From positions 1-64,000 of the forward strand of contig CAVYUQ010000010.1 in the NCBI GenBank assembly GCA_963771715.1: 64,000 nt of DNA, read 5' to 3'. The notes under the pieces are model-generated. The model was not told the origin of the DNA. It worked only from the letters and a program-made list of their open reading frames with translations, and searched no databases. A program made the position numbers and the translations under genes. Shown piece by piece: positions 48,590-57,740 of this stretch (the first letter of the stretch is position 1; the number at the start of each line of letters is the position of its first letter). Source of the stretch: JACVRW01 sp963771715. Its GTDB lineage: Bacteria; Actinomycetota; Thermoleophilia; Solirubrobacterales; Thermoleophilaceae.

Positions 48590-49291
48590 CTACGGGCTCG
48601 GCTCCGGGGCCGGCTCGCCGGGGGGAGCCTCGGGCAGCGGCGTGGTCGGTGCCGTGTCGGTCGGCTGCTCTTCCGGTGCCGGCTCCTCGGTGGTCGGCTG
48701 TTCCTCGGTCGTGGGGGTCTGCTCGGTGGTGGTCGGGGTCGGCTTGGCGTCCTGCTCCGGCTGCTTCTTCTTGGAGGTCGGATCGAAGAACGTCGACGGA
48801 CCGTCGCCCTTGCCGATCGAACCCCCGGAGATCAGGTCGCCGGCGGTCAGCACCGCCACGGCGATGACGAAGGCGATGGCGGCGGTGGCCGCGACCACGC
48901 CGAGCGCCATCCGCCGCCGCCGCGGCGGGCTGGCACTCGGCTGGCGGTAGACGCGGACGGGGCCGGGCGGGCCCGCTGCCCGGGCTGCGGGCAGGGGCTC
49001 GTCCGCCGGCGCGGGCTGGTCCGCGTGCCGCGACGCGCCTGCGCCGAGGGCGGGCCGGTCGGTGGTCCATGCGCGCGCGATGCGCGCCGTCGGCCGGTGC
49101 ATCGCCTCGCTGATCAGCGTCACGAGGACAGGGGTGAGCGCCGCGGCGATCCAGGTGCCGTGGATCCAGAGCTGCGAGGTGACGGCCGCCGCCGCGGCGG
49201 AGGCGAAGCTCGCAATCACGAGCGTCCGCATGTTGAGGCGGCGCTCCTCCTCGCGCTCGCGGAGCATTTCGCTGCGCGTGGACGAAGCCAT
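48590..49291 (-). CDS. membrane protein with Thr/Pro/Glu-rich tail, unknown function
   Basis: A 233-residue protein from ATG 49291. An acidic-basic start (SEMLREREEERRLNMR) leads into two close membrane helices (LVIASFASAAAAAVTSQLWI and TWIAAALTPVLVTLISEAM). A Pro/Ala-rich linker follows, then a third helix (ALGVVAATAAIAFVIAVAVL), and an outside tail of about 60 residues rich in Thr, Pro, Glu and Gln (PTPTTTEQTPTTEEQPTTEE). The design is of a wall-spanning or stalk protein. It is a recurring Solirubrobacterales-type pattern to my knowledge, without known function. Confidence 0.72.
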   Translation of the reverse strand: MASSTRSEMLREREEERRLNMRTLVIASFASAAAAAVTSQLWIHGTWIAAALTPVLVTLISEAMHRPTARIARAWTTDRPALGAGASRHADQPAPADEPLPAARAAGPPGPVRVYRQPSASPPRRRRMALGVVAATAAIAFVIAVAVLTAGDLISGGSIGKGDGPSTFFDPTSKKKQPEQDAKPTPTTTEQTPTTEEQPTTEEPAPEEQPTDTAPTTPLPEAPPGEPAPEPSP

Positions 49292-49334
49292 CCGAAGGGG
49301 GCAGCGTAGCGAGGACGGGGATAGGGTCCGGCCG

Positions 49335-50699
49335 GTGGCCGACTCGCGGACACACGAGGCCGACGTGGTCGTCGTCGGCGCCGGACTGGCGGGCCTGGCC
49401 GCCGCCCGGCGGCTGAAGGCGCTCGGCGCGTCGGTGATCGTCGTGGAGGCCCGCGAGCGGGTCGGCGGCCGGGTGCACAACCACGACATCGGCGACGGCA
49501 AGGTCGTCGAGGTCGGCGGCCAGTGGATCGGGCCGACCCAGGACCGGCTGGCGGCGCTCGCCGCCGAGCTCGGCGTGGAGACGTTCCCCACACACGGCGA
49601 GGGCCACAACCTGATCGAGTACGGCGGCGCACTGCGCCGCTACAAGGGCGCGATTCCGCGCATCAACCCCGCCGTCCTCCTCGACGTCGAGAGGGCCCAG
49701 AGGCGGCTCAACAGCCTGGCACGCAAGGTTCCGCTCGAGGCCCCCTGGGAGGCCCCGAATGCCGCACGGCTCGACGGTCAGACCCTCGCCACGTGGATGC
49801 GCCGCAACCTCGCGACCAAGCCCGGCCGAATGCTGCTCGAGCTCGGGATCGAGGCCGTCTGGGCCGCGCAGCCCGAGGACATGTCGCTGCTCCACGCGCT
49901 GTTCTACATCCACTCGGCCGGGAGCCTCGAGCTCCTGTTCGACACCGAGGGCGGCGCCCAGCAGGACCGCTTCGTGGGCGGCTCTCAGCTCGTGCCGATC
50001 CGGATGGCCGAGGAGCTGGGGGAGGAGCGGCTCGTGCTCGGCGCGCCCGTGCGGCGCATCGAGCACTCGCCAGACGGCGTGACGCTGCACGCCGACGGCG
50101 CCGTGCTGCGCGGCCGGCACGCGATCCTCGCGCTGGCGCCCACGCTCGCGGGGCGCATCGCGTACGACCCGCCGCTGCCCGGCTATCGCGACCAGCTCAC
50201 GCAGCGCATGCCGATGGGCACCGTGGCCAAGTGCATGGCGATCTACGACGAGCCGTTCTGGCGCGCCGAGGGGCTGTCCGGCCAGGGCACGAGCGATCGC
50301 GGCCCGGTCCGGCTGACGTTCGACAACTCGCCGCCGGACGGGTCTCCCGGTGTGCTGCTCGGCTTCCTCGAGGGCCGCCGGGCGCGAGAGCTCGGCCGGG
50401 TGCCGGAGGCCGAGCGCCGGACCGCCGTGGTCGACACCTTCGCGCGCATGTTCGGCCCGCGCGCGGCGACGCCCGACGCCTACGTCGAGCGCCTCTGGGC
50501 CGAGGAGGAGTGGACCCGCGGCTGCTACGGCTGCCACATGCCCACCGGCGCCTGGACGAACTACGGCCCGGCGCTGCACCCGTCGCTCGGCCCTCTGCAC
50601 TGGGCCGGCGCCGAGTACGCGCACGTGTGGAACGGCTACATGGACGGCGCGGTGCGCTCGGGCGAGGCCGCCGCCGCGGAGGTGGTTGAGCTCCTCTAG
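49335..50699 (+). CDS. flavin-containing monoamine oxidase family protein
   Basis: FAD-dependent amine oxidase of 454 residues. The FAD motif ADVVVVGAGLAGLAAARRLK is followed by VVEARERVGGRVHNHDI and EVGGQWIGPTQDRL. The C-terminal block PLHWAGAEYAHVWNGYMDGA is the second FAD contact and aromatic cage region of this family. Primary amines or similar compounds are likely substrates. TAGGGT ends 7 bases before GTG 49335, without a Shine-Dalgarno. The stop codon is at the centre of a perfect 9-bp inverted repeat. Confidence 0.92.
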   Translation: MADSRTHEADVVVVGAGLAGLAAARRLKALGASVIVVEARERVGGRVHNHDIGDGKVVEVGGQWIGPTQDRLAALAAELGVETFPTHGEGHNLIEYGGALRRYKGAIPRINPAVLLDVERAQRRLNSLARKVPLEAPWEAPNAARLDGQTLATWMRRNLATKPGRMLLELGIEAVWAAQPEDMSLLHALFYIHSAGSLELLFDTEGGAQQDRFVGGSQLVPIRMAEELGEERLVLGAPVRRIEHSPDGVTLHADGAVLRGRHAILALAPTLAGRIAYDPPLPGYRDQLTQRMPMGTVAKCMAIYDEPFWRAEGLSGQGTSDRGPVRLTFDNSPPDGSPGVLLGFLEGRRARELGRVPEAERRTAVVDTFARMFGPRAATPDAYVERLWAEEEWTRGCYGCHMPTGAWTNYGPALHPSLGPLHWAGAEYAHVWNGYMDGAVRSGEAAAAEVVELL

Positions 50700-50708
50700 G
50701 AGGAGCTC
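50688..50708 (+). terminator. inverted repeat centred on the amine oxidase stop codon
   Basis: GAGCTCCTC and GAGGAGCTC flank TAG, the stop codon, making a perfect 9-bp stem with a 3-base loop. There is no T-run. It may slow transcription before the sugar-importer operon. Confidence 0.4.
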
Positions 50709-50844
50709 TGCGAGGGCTGGGACGACCAGCAGACCGCGGGCGCGGACCCGTTAAGCGCCGGTTGCGATGACGCCGACCTGAGTATTTCCCGGTCGACGCG
50801 GGTAACGCCTAATCGAACGTGCCCCACGAGGAGGGAACTTGACG

Positions 50845-52104
50845 ATGAAGACCCCGCGATTCTTGGCCGTGCTGGCCGCAGTGACGATGTTTGCGATAGC
50901 CGGCTGCGGCGACGACGACGACGACGGCGGGGGCGGCGACGCCAAGAAGGCCACGCAGGCCAAGGCCTCGGGGGACGTGACCTGGTGCATCGGAAAGGAC
51001 ACGACCGGCGCGTTCGGGACGGTCATCGACAACTTCAACAAGGCGAATCCGGACGCGAACGTGAAGCTGCTGGAGCTGCCGGAGGACGCGGGCGAGCAGC
51101 GCAGGCTTCAGGTCCAGCGCCTCGAGGCCAAGTCCCCCGAGTGCGACGTGCTCGGCACGGACGTGATCTGGACGGCCGAGTACGCGGCCCAGGGTTGGCT
51201 GCTCGACGTCTCCGACTTCATCTCCCAGAATGGCGACAAGTTCATCCCGTCCACCGTGGACACCACGGAGTTCGAGGGCAAGAACTGGGCTGTCCCGTTC
51301 AACTCGAACGCCGGCTTCATCTACTACCGGACGGATGAGGTCGAAAAGGCGCCGGACACATGGGAGGACCTCTACAAGGAGGCCCAGCAGGGCAACGGCG
51401 TCGTCTACCAGGGCTTCCGCTACGAGGGCCTGACGGTGAACTTCCTCGAGCTCCTCTACAGCGCGGGCGGGAACGTGCTGTCCGAGGACGGCAAGGAGGC
51501 CACGGCCGACTCCCAGGAGGTCAAGGACGTGCTCACGTTCATGGCCGACGGCATCAAGGACGGCGCGGCCCCGAAGGCGGTCACGACTTACAAGGAAGAG
51601 GAGTCGCGGCGCGCGTTCGAGTCCGGTAACGCCACCTTCATGCGCAACTGGCCGTACGCGTACTCGCTCGGCAAGGACTCGAAGCTCGCCGACAAGTTCG
51701 ACATCGCCAACTTCCCGGGCTTCGCCGGGAACGAGGGCGCCGGCGTGCTCGGCGGTTACAACCTGGCCATCTCGGCCTACTCGAAGAACCCCGAGGGCTC
51801 GCTCGCGTTCGCCGAGTTCGCTACGGACCCGGAACAGCAGAAGCTGATGGCGACCGAGGCGTCGCTGCCGCCGACGGTGACCGAGACGTACGACGACCCG
51901 GCGGTGAAGAAGGCGATGCCGTTCGCCGAGGAGCTGCGCACCGCGATCGATCAGGCGCAGCCGCGGCCGGTGTCGCCGGTCTACCCGCAGATCAGCGAGG
52001 CGATCTTCAACAACGTGTATGACGCGCTTCAGGGCAAGTCGTCGCCCGATGAGGCGGCGAGCAAGATGAACGAGGAGATCCAGAAGGCCCTCGAGACGTT
52101 CTAA
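50845..52104 (+). CDS. ABC sugar-binding lipoprotein, LpqY/ThuE-like (importer 1)
   Basis: Family 1 solute-binding lipoprotein of 419 residues, with signal peptide FLAVLAAVTMFAIAGC and an acidic-glycine linker. It captures an alpha-glucoside such as trehalose or maltose outside the cell. LpqY-type motifs are ECDVLGTDVIWTAEYAAQGW, FEGKNWAVPFNSNAGFIYYR, YEGLTVNFLELLYSAGG and the late PVSPVYPQISEAIFNNVY. ATG 50845 with GAGGAGGGA is preferred to TTG 50839. The 145 bases upstream hold no gene. It heads the operon with two permeases and a GH13 enzyme. Confidence 0.9.
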   Translation: MKTPRFLAVLAAVTMFAIAGCGDDDDDGGGGDAKKATQAKASGDVTWCIGKDTTGAFGTVIDNFNKANPDANVKLLELPEDAGEQRRLQVQRLEAKSPECDVLGTDVIWTAEYAAQGWLLDVSDFISQNGDKFIPSTVDTTEFEGKNWAVPFNSNAGFIYYRTDEVEKAPDTWEDLYKEAQQGNGVVYQGFRYEGLTVNFLELLYSAGGNVLSEDGKEATADSQEVKDVLTFMADGIKDGAAPKAVTTYKEEESRRAFESGNATFMRNWPYAYSLGKDSKLADKFDIANFPGFAGNEGAGVLGGYNLAISAYSKNPEGSLAFAEFATDPEQQKLMATEASLPPTVTETYDDPAVKKAMPFAEELRTAIDQAQPRPVSPVYPQISEAIFNNVYDALQGKSSPDEAASKMNEEIQKALETF

Positions 52105-52109
52105 GAGGC

Positions 52110-53045
52110 ATGGAAGCTGCCACGGCAAGACTGGGTCGGCGCCGCAAGCGCGGCAAGACCTACGGGAGCGAGGAGCGGCGTCTGGCGGCGCTGCTCCTCA
52201 CGCCCGCCATGGCGGTCATCGTCCTGGTGGCCGCGTACCCCATCGGCTACGCGATCTGGCTCTCGTTCAACGAGTACAGCGTCCGCACGCCGGGGTTGTC
52301 GCGCTGGGCGGGATTCAAGAACTACACCGAGGCCTTCGGCTCCAGCGAGTTCTGGGACGCCGTCAAGAACACGTTCCTATTTACCGGGGTCTCGGTCACG
52401 CTGGAGCTCGCGATCGGTCTCGGGATGGCTGTGGCCATGCACGAGGCGTTCAAGGGCCGCGGACTGCTGCGCACGGTCGTGCTGGTGCCGTGGGCCGTGC
52501 TCACCGTGGTCAGCGCCCTCACTTGGCGCACGCTCTTCGAGCCCAACCTCGGGCTGGCGCCTGTGCTGCTCGGCAAGATCGGCATTGGCGAAGACATCGT
52601 CTGGCTCGGCCAGGAGGGCTACGCGATGGCGGTGATGATCCTCGCCGACGTATGGAAGACGGCGCCGTTCATGGCGCTGCTCCTGCTGGCGGGGCTCCAG
52701 GTGATCCCCGACGACGTCTACGACGCGGCCAAGGTCGACGGCGCCACCACCTGGCAGCGCTTCAGGCGAATCACGATCCCGCTGCTGATGCCGGCGATCC
52801 TAGTGGCGCTGATCTTCCGCACGCTCGACGCGCTGCGGATCTTCGACCTGCCCTACGTGCTGACCCAGGGCTCGAACGGCACGACGACGCTGTCGCTGAT
52901 AGCACACCAGGAGCTCACGGCCAACCGCCTGATCGGGTATGGCTCGGCGCTGTCGGTGCTCACGTTCATCATCGTGATGGCGGTGTCGTTCCTCTACATC
53001 CGCACCGTCGGCGGCAACATCAGATCACTGGCGGAGGAGGACTGA
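52110..53045 (+). CDS. ABC sugar permease, MalF/UgpA type (importer 1)
   Basis: Inner-membrane permease of 311 residues with six helices. The EAA loop that docks the ATPase is VIPDDVYDAAKVDGATTWQRFRR followed by ITIPLLMPAI. The first helix is LTPAMAVIVLVAAYPIGYAIW. It starts 5 bases after the binding-protein stop and its own stop overlaps the next ATG (TGATG), so expression is coupled. It pairs with the following MalG-type permease. Confidence 0.92.
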   Translation: MEAATARLGRRRKRGKTYGSEERRLAALLLTPAMAVIVLVAAYPIGYAIWLSFNEYSVRTPGLSRWAGFKNYTEAFGSSEFWDAVKNTFLFTGVSVTLELAIGLGMAVAMHEAFKGRGLLRTVVLVPWAVLTVVSALTWRTLFEPNLGLAPVLLGKIGIGEDIVWLGQEGYAMAVMILADVWKTAPFMALLLLAGLQVIPDDVYDAAKVDGATTWQRFRRITIPLLMPAILVALIFRTLDALRIFDLPYVLTQGSNGTTTLSLIAHQELTANRLIGYGSALSVLTFIIVMAVSFLYIRTVGGNIRSLAEED

Positions 53046-53968
53046 TGGAAGCGTCTGGCGGAGTCGTCGCACCCCGGGCCGGCGCTCGCGAGGGCGAGCA
53101 GGAGCGCGAGGAGGCCCGTGCCGCCATCCGGCGCGGCCCCAAGCGCAACTGGGTCCGACCGCTGTCGATGACGATCGCCGTGATCTTCATCTGCATCTTC
53201 TGCCTGTTCCCCTTCTACTGGCTGATCAACGTGTCGCTGAAGACGGGCTCGGACCTCTCGCAGTCGGACATCTTCCCGCCGAACCCCACCCTCGACAACT
53301 ACAGCTCGATCTTCAAGAACGACAACTTCACCTCCGCGCTCAAGAACAGCGTGATCGTTACGACCATCACCACCATCCTTGCCCTGATCGTGGGCTCGTT
53401 CGCCGCCTACGCGCTGGCGCGGCTGCGCTTCAAGCGCAAGTTCCTGATCCTGGCGATCATCCTGTCGATCTCGACCTTCCCGGCGATCGCGATCGCCGCG
53501 CCGATGTTCAAGTTGTGGACCGACATCGGGATCTACGACACGCGCATTGGCCTGATCATTCCGTACCTCACGTTCGCGCTCCCGCTGGCGATCTACATCC
53601 TCACCTCGTTCTTCAAGGAGATCCCGAAGGAGCTGGAGGAGGCCGCCCTCGTGGACGGCGCCACCTACTTCCAGGCTTTCCGCAAGGTCGTGCTCCCGCT
53701 CGCAGCGCCCGGCCTCGTCACCGCCGGCCTGCTCACGGCCTTCTTCGTGTGGAACGAGTTCCTGCTGGCGGTGACCCTCACGAGCTCGCCCGACGCCTTC
53801 ACCGTGCCTGTGTCCGTTGCGAACTTCACCGGCAGCCAGAAGTTCGAGGTCCCGCTCGGGACGATCAGCGCAGCGTCCGTGGTGATCACGATCCCGCTCG
53901 TGCTCGCGGTGATCCTCTTCCAGAGGCGGATCGTGGCGGGCATGACGGCCGGCGCCGTCAAGGGCTGA
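53045..53968 (+). CDS. ABC sugar permease, MalG/UgpE type (importer 1)
   Basis: Second permease of importer 1, 307 residues. A polar N-terminus of about 40 residues precedes six helices. The EAA loop is EIPKELEEAALVDGATYFQ followed by AFRKVVLPLAAPG. Landmarks are FPFYWLINVSLKTGSDL and the late FQRRIVAGMTAGAVKG, the usual MalG ending. ATG 53045 overlaps the preceding stop. No ATPase gene follows; the GH13 gene is next, after 77 bases. Confidence 0.92.
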   Translation: MEASGGVVAPRAGAREGEQEREEARAAIRRGPKRNWVRPLSMTIAVIFICIFCLFPFYWLINVSLKTGSDLSQSDIFPPNPTLDNYSSIFKNDNFTSALKNSVIVTTITTILALIVGSFAAYALARLRFKRKFLILAIILSISTFPAIAIAAPMFKLWTDIGIYDTRIGLIIPYLTFALPLAIYILTSFFKEIPKELEEAALVDGATYFQAFRKVVLPLAAPGLVTAGLLTAFFVWNEFLLAVTLTSSPDAFTVPVSVANFTGSQKFEVPLGTISAASVVITIPLVLAVILFQRRIVAGMTAGAVKG

Positions 53969-54045
53969 CGCGCGCAAACGACAGCGGTGAGGGCGGCGAT
54001 CCCCTTCAGTGCTTGTCGTTCGGGCGCGTGTAGCCTCAGCGCCTC

Positions 54046-55467
54046 ATGTGGTGGCAGGACGCGGTCATCTACCAGATCTATCCGCGCTCGTTCCAGGACT
54101 CTGACGGCGACGGCGTCGGGGACCTGAGGGGGATCGAGCAGCGGCTCGACCACCTTGCGTGGCTGGGTGTGGACGCGCTCTGGCTGTCGCCCATGTATCC
54201 GTCGCCCATGCACGACTTCGGCTACGACGTCTCGGACTACAAGGGCGTCGACCCGGTCTTCGGCTCGCTCGACGACTTCGACCGCGTGCTGGCCGGCGCG
54301 CGTGAGCGCGGGATGCGGGTGCTGATGGACCTCGTGCCCTGCCACACGTCGATCGAGCACCCGTGGTTCCGGGAGCATCCGGACTGGTACATCTGGTCGG
54401 ACGCTCCCAACAACTGGTCGTCGGCCTTCGGCGGGCCGGCCTGGACCGAGCTCGACGGGCGCTACTACCTGCACTCGTTCTATCCCGAGCAGGCCGACCT
54501 CGACTGGCGCAATCCCGAGCTCGTCGCCGCGATGCAGGACGCGCTGGGCTTCTGGATCGACCGCGGCGCCGCGGGCTACCGCGTCGACGCGATCGACCGG
54601 CTGCTGAAGGACCCGCAGCTGCGGGACGACCCGCCCGCGAGCGAGCCGTTCGGGCTGCCGCTGCGCGACGACGAGGCCAAGCTCGCGCTCACCAACTCGC
54701 GCAACGCGCCCGACACGGGCGCAGCGCTCGCCAAGATTCGCGAGGCGGTGGACGGCGCGCTGCTCGTGGGAGAGGTGTATCTCCCGAGCGCGAGGTGGCA
54801 GCCCTACCTGAAGCACCTCGATGCGGCCTTTGCGTTCGAGCTGCTGCACGCGTCCTGGGACGCCGAGCGCCTCCATGCCGCGATCGCGGCCACCACGCGC
54901 AGGCCCGGCGCCGCCTGGGTGCTCTCCAACCACGACTTCGGCCGGCTCGTGACGCGCTTCGGTGCCGAGAACGCCCGCGCCGCCGCGCTCTTGCTGCTCA
55001 CCCTGCCGGGCCCCGCGTTCCTCTACCAGGGCGACGAGATCGGGCTCGCCGACGGACCGGGTGGCGAGCGCGAGTACGACCGCGCGGGCCGTGACCGCTA
55101 CCGGCACCCGATGCAGTGGGACGCCTCGCCGTCGGGCGGCTTCACGACCGGGAACGCATGGCTGCCTCCCGTGGACCCGGAGACCACCAACGTCGAGGCG
55201 CAGCGCGACGACCCGCGCTCGACCCTGTCGCTCGTGCGCGACCTGCTCACCCTGCGCAGGCTGCTCGGCGACGGCATCGAGCTGATCGAGGCCGGGCCGG
55301 GCGTGCTCGCATACCGCCGCGGCGAGCACACGATCGCGATCAACACGACGGCCGAATCCCAGCGCGCGCCGCTCGACGGGGACCTGGTGCTGGAGACCAC
55401 GCCCGGGTCGTGGAGCGGCGGCTCGCTGGCCGCGCACGCCGGCGCGATCACCCTCCGTTTGACTTAG
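54046..55467 (+). CDS. GH13 alpha-glucosidase / oligo-1,6-glucosidase-type enzyme
   Basis: Intracellular glycoside hydrolase of 473 residues, the alpha-amylase superfamily. The N-terminal barrel start is WWQDAVIYQIYPRSFQDSDG with WLGVDALWLSPMYPSPMHDF. Catalytic Asp nucleophile is in AAGYRVDAIDRL, the acid Glu in LLVGEVYLP, and the transition-state Asp in VLSNHDFGRL. No signal peptide is present, so it works on sugar after import. TAGCCT ends 9 bases before ATG 54046, with no Shine-Dalgarno, so it may have its own leaderless promoter. It sits between the two importer operons. Confidence 0.93.
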   Translation: MWWQDAVIYQIYPRSFQDSDGDGVGDLRGIEQRLDHLAWLGVDALWLSPMYPSPMHDFGYDVSDYKGVDPVFGSLDDFDRVLAGARERGMRVLMDLVPCHTSIEHPWFREHPDWYIWSDAPNNWSSAFGGPAWTELDGRYYLHSFYPEQADLDWRNPELVAAMQDALGFWIDRGAAGYRVDAIDRLLKDPQLRDDPPASEPFGLPLRDDEAKLALTNSRNAPDTGAALAKIREAVDGALLVGEVYLPSARWQPYLKHLDAAFAFELLHASWDAERLHAAIAATTRRPGAAWVLSNHDFGRLVTRFGAENARAAALLLLTLPGPAFLYQGDEIGLADGPGGEREYDRAGRDRYRHPMQWDASPSGGFTTGNAWLPPVDPETTNVEAQRDDPRSTLSLVRDLLTLRRLLGDGIELIEAGPGVLAYRRGEHTIAINTTAESQRAPLDGDLVLETTPGSWSGGSLAAHAGAITLRLT

Positions 55468-55548
55468 GCACGCGCGCGGAGATGAATCCAGCCGTCGGCG
55501 ATTGCCAACTCGGCTGAGGGGGTAAGCGACACGCGTGAGGGGGAGGGC

Positions 55549-56802
55549 TTGAGGACAGGGAGGTCCGGTCTAGCCGTAGGGATCCTCGTGCTCGCCGCAG
55601 GCATCGCAGCCGGCTGCGGGGTGGGCGGCCAGGAGGGCGGCACCGGCGCCCGCGCGATCAACTGGTACGTCTTCAACGAGCCCGGCGGCGCCTACGACCA
55701 GGCGGTGTCGGAGTGCAACGAGCAGGCGCAGGGGAAGTACCAGATCAACTACGTGAAGCTGCCGACGGACGCGAACCAGCAGCGTGAGCTGATCGTCCGC
55801 CGGCTCGCGGCCGAGGACGACAGCATCGACCTCGTGGGGATGGACGTGATCTGGACCGCCGAGCTGGCCGAGGCCGGCTGGATCCTGCCCTGGGAGGGCG
55901 AGGACCGCACCGCGGCGGAGGAGGACAAGCTCGACGGCCCGCTCAAGACCGTCGAGTTCCAGGGCAAGGTCTGGGGCATCCCGTTCACGAGCAACACGCA
56001 GCTGCTCTGGTACCGCAAGGACGAGGTCGATCCGCCGGGCGACGAGATCACCTGGGACGAGCTGATCGACGACGCCGCAGCCAAGGGCAAGGCGATGGAG
56101 GTGCAGGGCGCCCAGTACGAGGGCCTCACCGTGTGGATCAACTCGATGATCGCCGGAGCGGGCGGCCAGATCGTGGACCAGAACGGCGACGTGAAGGTGG
56201 ACGACAGCGCCGTCAAGGCCGCCGAGATCGAGAAGAAGCTCGCCGACTCCAAGGCGGCGCCGCCCGGCATGGCGACCAACAAGGAGGACGACGGGCGCCT
56301 CGGCTTCGAGGGAGGCCGCTCCGTCTACCAGCTCAACTACCCGTACATCTATCCGAGCGCCGCGGCCGTCAGCGAGGAGTTCCAGAAGAACATTGGCTGG
56401 GCGCGCTATCCGCGCACCGTGAAGGACGAGCCGAGCCGCCCGCCGCTGGGCGGGATCAACATCGGCGTGTCCTCGTACTCCACGAAGCCGGACCTCGCGT
56501 TCGAGGCCGCCACGTGCCTGGCGAGCCCGGAGCACCAGGCGATCGCGGCCGAGAAGGGCGGGCTACCGCCCACCACGGAGGCGGTGTATGAGACGCCCGA
56601 GGTGCAGAAGGCATACCCGTTCGCCGACCTGCTGCGCGAGTCGATCGAGGCGGCGGCGCCGCGTCCCGTGACGCCGGCCTACAGCGACATCTCGCTCGCG
56701 ATCCAGAAGACCTTCCATCCGCCCGACGGCGTGGATCCGAGCGGGATCGAGGCGAAGCTGCGCGACCGTATGGAGAAGGCGGCCGAGGGGAAGATCTTCT
56801 GA
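55549..56802 (+). CDS. ABC trehalose/sugar-binding lipoprotein, LpqY-like (importer 2)
   Basis: Binding lipoprotein of 417 residues, with lipobox GIAAGC. It is a closer match to mycobacterial LpqY than importer 1: NWYVFNEPGGAYDQAVSECN, LPTDANQQRELIVRRLAAED, VGMDVIWTAELAEAGWILPW and KVWGIPFTSNTQLLWYRKDE, then AVYETPEVQKAYPFADLLRE and VTPAYSDISLAI. TTG 55549 with GGGGGAGGG upstream is the start. It overlaps the first permease by one base and completes a full LpqY-SugABC set with the three following genes. Confidence 0.92.
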   Translation: MRTGRSGLAVGILVLAAGIAAGCGVGGQEGGTGARAINWYVFNEPGGAYDQAVSECNEQAQGKYQINYVKLPTDANQQRELIVRRLAAEDDSIDLVGMDVIWTAELAEAGWILPWEGEDRTAAEEDKLDGPLKTVEFQGKVWGIPFTSNTQLLWYRKDEVDPPGDEITWDELIDDAAAKGKAMEVQGAQYEGLTVWINSMIAGAGGQIVDQNGDVKVDDSAVKAAEIEKKLADSKAAPPGMATNKEDDGRLGFEGGRSVYQLNYPYIYPSAAAVSEEFQKNIGWARYPRTVKDEPSRPPLGGINIGVSSYSTKPDLAFEAATCLASPEHQAIAAEKGGLPPTTEAVYETPEVQKAYPFADLLRESIEAAAPRPVTPAYSDISLAIQKTFHPPDGVDPSGIEAKLRDRMEKAAEGKIF

Positions 56803-57740
56803 TGGAAGCCAGCCAGGTCGCCGCCCCGCCCGCAGCCGCGCCGAAGCGGCAGAAGGTAACCGACCGCGCCAAGGCCGAGCGCAAGCTCGGCTGGCTGCTC
56901 TGCGCCCCAGCGGTGATCGCGATGCTGATCGTGACGGGCTATCCGATCGGCTACGCGATCTACCTGTCGCTCCAGAAGTTCGACCTGCGCTTCCCGGACG
57001 ACAAGGAGTTCGTCGGCCTCTCGAACTACAGCGACGTGCTCACGTCGACCACCTGGTGGACCGACGTGGGCACCACGCTCATCATCACGGTCGTCTCCGT
57101 GGCGATCGAGCTGGTGCTCGGCATGCTGATCGCGCTGGTGATGCACCGGGCGATCTTCGGACGCGGCGCCGTGCGCGCCGCGGTGCTGATCCCGTACGGG
57201 ATAGTGACCGTCGTCGCGGCGTTCGCCTGGCGATACGCCTTCGACCCGGCCAGCGGCTTCGTGGCCGGCCTGCCCCTGATCTCCGACGACGCGACGCCGC
57301 TCACGAACCGGAGCGGCTCGCTGCTCGTGATCATCCTGACGGAGGTCTGGAAGACCACGCCGTTCATGGCGCTGCTGCTGCTGGCCGGCCTGTCGCTGGT
57401 GCCGGACGAGCTGCACGAGGCGGCGAAGGTCGACGGTGCCAGCGCAATCCAACGCTTCTTCAGGATCACCATTCCCCTAATGCGGCCGGCGATCCTGGTG
57501 GCGCTCTTGTTCCGCACCCTCGACGCGTTCCGGATCTTCGACAGCGCGTTCATCATGACCGGAGGCGCCAACGGCACTGAGACTGTGTCGATCCTCGGCT
57601 ACAACGTGCTGATCAACCGCGTGAACCTCGGGCTCGGTTCGGCGGTGTCGGTGCTCATATTCATCTGCGTGATCCTGATCGCCACCTTCTTCGTGAAGGC
57701 GCTCGGCACCAGCACCGCACAGCAGAGGGGGGAGACGTGA
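56802..57740 (+). CDS. ABC sugar permease, SugA/MalF type (importer 2)
   Basis: Permease of 312 residues. The EAA loop is LVPDELHEAAKVDGASAIQ followed by RFFRITIPLMRPAIL; the first helix region is LCAPAVIAMLIVTGYPIGYA. It is clearly paralogous to the importer 1 permease at 52110 (shared GYPIGYAI-type and KTTPFMALLLLAGL motifs). The start ATG overlaps the preceding stop (TGATG), and it overlaps the next permease by 4 bases. Confidence 0.92.
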   Translation: MEASQVAAPPAAAPKRQKVTDRAKAERKLGWLLCAPAVIAMLIVTGYPIGYAIYLSLQKFDLRFPDDKEFVGLSNYSDVLTSTTWWTDVGTTLIITVVSVAIELVLGMLIALVMHRAIFGRGAVRAAVLIPYGIVTVVAAFAWRYAFDPASGFVAGLPLISDDATPLTNRSGSLLVIILTEVWKTTPFMALLLLAGLSLVPDELHEAAKVDGASAIQRFFRITIPLMRPAILVALLFRTLDAFRIFDSAFIMTGGANGTETVSILGYNVLINRVNLGLGSAVSVLIFICVILIATFFVKALGTSTAQQRGET

